From: a virus
Virus record (IMG/VR): IMGVR_UViG_3300042375_000102
Span: 1 to 21,603 of that record
Reading direction: 5' to 3' (one strand)
Length of the DNA stretch: 21,603 bases
Shown: positions 20,472 to 21,603 of the stretch, one piece after another
Numbering within the stretch: position 1 is the first letter of the stretch
How the letters are laid out: each line of letters opens with the position of its first letter
Program-made: the position numbers and the translations under genes
Notes under the pieces: generated by a model
What the model saw: only the letters and a program-made list of their open reading frames with translations
Databases searched by the model: none
What the model was told of the DNA's origin: nothing

Positions 20472-21603
20472 TTTGCTCTCCCTCTGTTTGTAGAATAGCC
20501 CCATAGTTAGCCATCACCGCAGCGACCAGCGCATCGATGCGCTGACGCTGACGGATCTTGCTGATCTTCCAGCCCCGATCAGTCTGCGCGGCAGCCGTCG
20601 AAAGGACGTGCGCCGCGAGCTCGGCATCGTCGCCGGCATGGACGATGCGCCCCTCACCGAGCATCGAATAGAAAGCCTGGTACGCGTCTGCCATGATCGC
20701 CGACGACTGGACCATCGTCACCATCGTCACGCCCTCATCGTCGAGCGCCTGCGCGGATCGCTCGAAGAAACGCGGATCGTAAAAGACGCCAGCGACCGCG
20801 TAGCGCGCCGTCAGTTCACGAAGGTGCGCCTCGACATCCGCAAGATCAACATTCTTACCGGGTTGCGGCGTCCATATCTGCGCCTCAATCAATACCTTCT
20901 CATCGTCCGGGCGCTGGTACGCAACCACGCACGCCGTCGCATCGTGGACGATGCCGACATCGATGCCGATCGAAACGCGCGCCCCCTCGGGGATCTTCGC
21001 ATCCCGTTCGATCGCATTGTTCCACCAGTCGGCGCTGATCCATGCTGAAGATCCTGCGACCCAAACGCAGCCGTGCAGCTGCAAGACTTCCTCGACGGAG
21101 AGCTCAGGATTGTTCGCTTGGCGCTGGAGATAATCGTCCGTGATCCACGATGCGGGATTCGCCAGCCGCATATTTGCGATGTCGGTTGGGTCTTTCGTTG
21201 GCGCGCTGTAGTTGTAGATCAGGGTAGCCGCGTCATGGTTGCGGCTGATCGTCAGGCCGGGGATCTTCTCCACGTCACCGACGGCTTCGTTGCGGTTGAC
21301 CATTCTGCCGAGGATCGACTCGTCGCGCTCGTTGGCGTCGCCGGCGGTCGTGATCGTGAAGGTCTGCGTCTTCTTTCGAGCGCCACCACCCGTCGTCAAT
21401 GCCGCCCACGCCTTGCGTTGCATCGGCTTGGTCCAGGCGTGTAGCTCGTCAGCCACGACTAGGCTCGGGCTGTAGCCGTGCAGGGTGTTCGGGTCCGACG
21501 CCATGCGGAGAATCTTGCCGCCACCATCGGCGCGAGCGATCTCGCCAATGTAATCACGAAGAACGACCTGCCCCGCCAGCTCTGGATTCTTGCGGATGTA
21601 CGC
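20446..21603 (-). CDS. Terminase large subunit, C-terminal part (385 aa visible, N-terminus outside)
   Basis: The frame is open to the right edge, so the Walker A part lies outside. The visible sequence begins AYIRKNPELAGQVVLRDYIG. The Walker B/ATPase block SLVVADELHAW follows, then a TTAGD-type coupling motif region. The RNase-H-like nuclease has SIGIDVGIVHDA (first Asp), AGVFYDPRFFER (second) and RQRQRIDALVAAVMA (third). It matches the HK97-type TerL architecture that packages DNA into the prohead. An in-frame ATG at 21504 is internal, not the real start. The 3' end overlaps the small membrane gene. Confidence 0.95.
   Translation of the reverse strand, partial: AYIRKNPELAGQVVLRDYIGEIARADGGGKILRMASDPNTLHGYSPSLVVADELHAWTKPMQRKAWAALTTGGGARKKTQTFTITTAGDANERDESILGRMVNRNEAVGDVEKIPGLTISRNHDAATLIYNYSAPTKDPTDIANMRLANPASWITDDYLQRQANNPELSVEEVLQLHGCVWVAGSSAWISADWWNNAIERDAKIPEGARVSIGIDVGIVHDATACVVAYQRPDDEKVLIEAQIWTPQPGKNVDLADVEAHLRELTARYAVAGVFYDPRFFERSAQALDDEGVTMVTMVQSSAIMADAYQAFYSMLGEGRIVHAGDDAELAAHVLSTAAAQTDRGWKISKIRQRQRIDALVAAVMANYGAILQTEGEQSAPGFYAF

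Overview
The window looks like about half of the genome of a long-tailed (siphovirus-type) bacteriophage of a Gram-positive, probably actinobacterial, host. Reading the minus strand from the right edge gives a canonical HK97-like order: terminase large subunit (cut by the window edge), a small membrane protein, portal, a small beta-rich protein, a fused prohead protease and the major capsid protein. A five-gene sugar cassette follows, then head-tail connector, tail terminator-like protein, a small protein, major tail protein, tail assembly chaperones joined by a -1 frameshift, a gp10-like protein, tape measure, one large tail-tip protein and one small tail fibre or receptor-binding protein. 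The block ends with the lysis genes (XhlA-like protein, holin, CHAP endolysin), a small HTH protein and a metallophosphoesterase. A short plus-strand block at the left edge (bases 5-1485) meets this block tail to tail.

The actinobacterial assignment is inference. It rests on five minus-strand genes whose start codon lies exactly 6 nt after a TANNNT hexamer, most often TAGAAT, with no Shine-Dalgarno sequence, as expected for leaderless actinobacterial transcripts. It also rests on a single CHAP endolysin with no spanin and no mycolate esterase in the lysis cassette.

The most striking feature is between 4348 and 5441. The last tail gene (minus strand, 171 aa) and a promoterless, N-terminally incomplete plus-strand ORF face each other. 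They share a perfect 58-bp inverted repeat in the same codon frame and then have unrelated beta-rich C-termini. Recombination between the repeats would flip the roughly 1-kb segment and swap the receptor-binding C-terminus behind one fixed promoter and N-terminus, so this is a candidate phase-variable host-range switch. No recombinase gene is visible in the window.

The second unusual block (11856-15820) lies between the capsid and connector genes. It holds three glycosyltransferases, a CapD/FlaA1-like nucleotide-sugar enzyme and an LpxA-like acyltransferase, all overlapping start to stop. It begins just after a strong intrinsic terminator that follows the capsid gene, and it suggests that the phage makes an acylated sugar and decorates its virion or a host glycan.

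The plus-strand block encodes a small basic protein, an HTH-like protein and a Mom-like GNAT-fold protein (candidate adenine hypermodification). The Mom-like gene is bracketed by a 45-bp imperfect direct repeat. Between this block and the minus-strand genes is about 300 bp of non-coding sequence with two copies of a structured repeat and three further hairpins.
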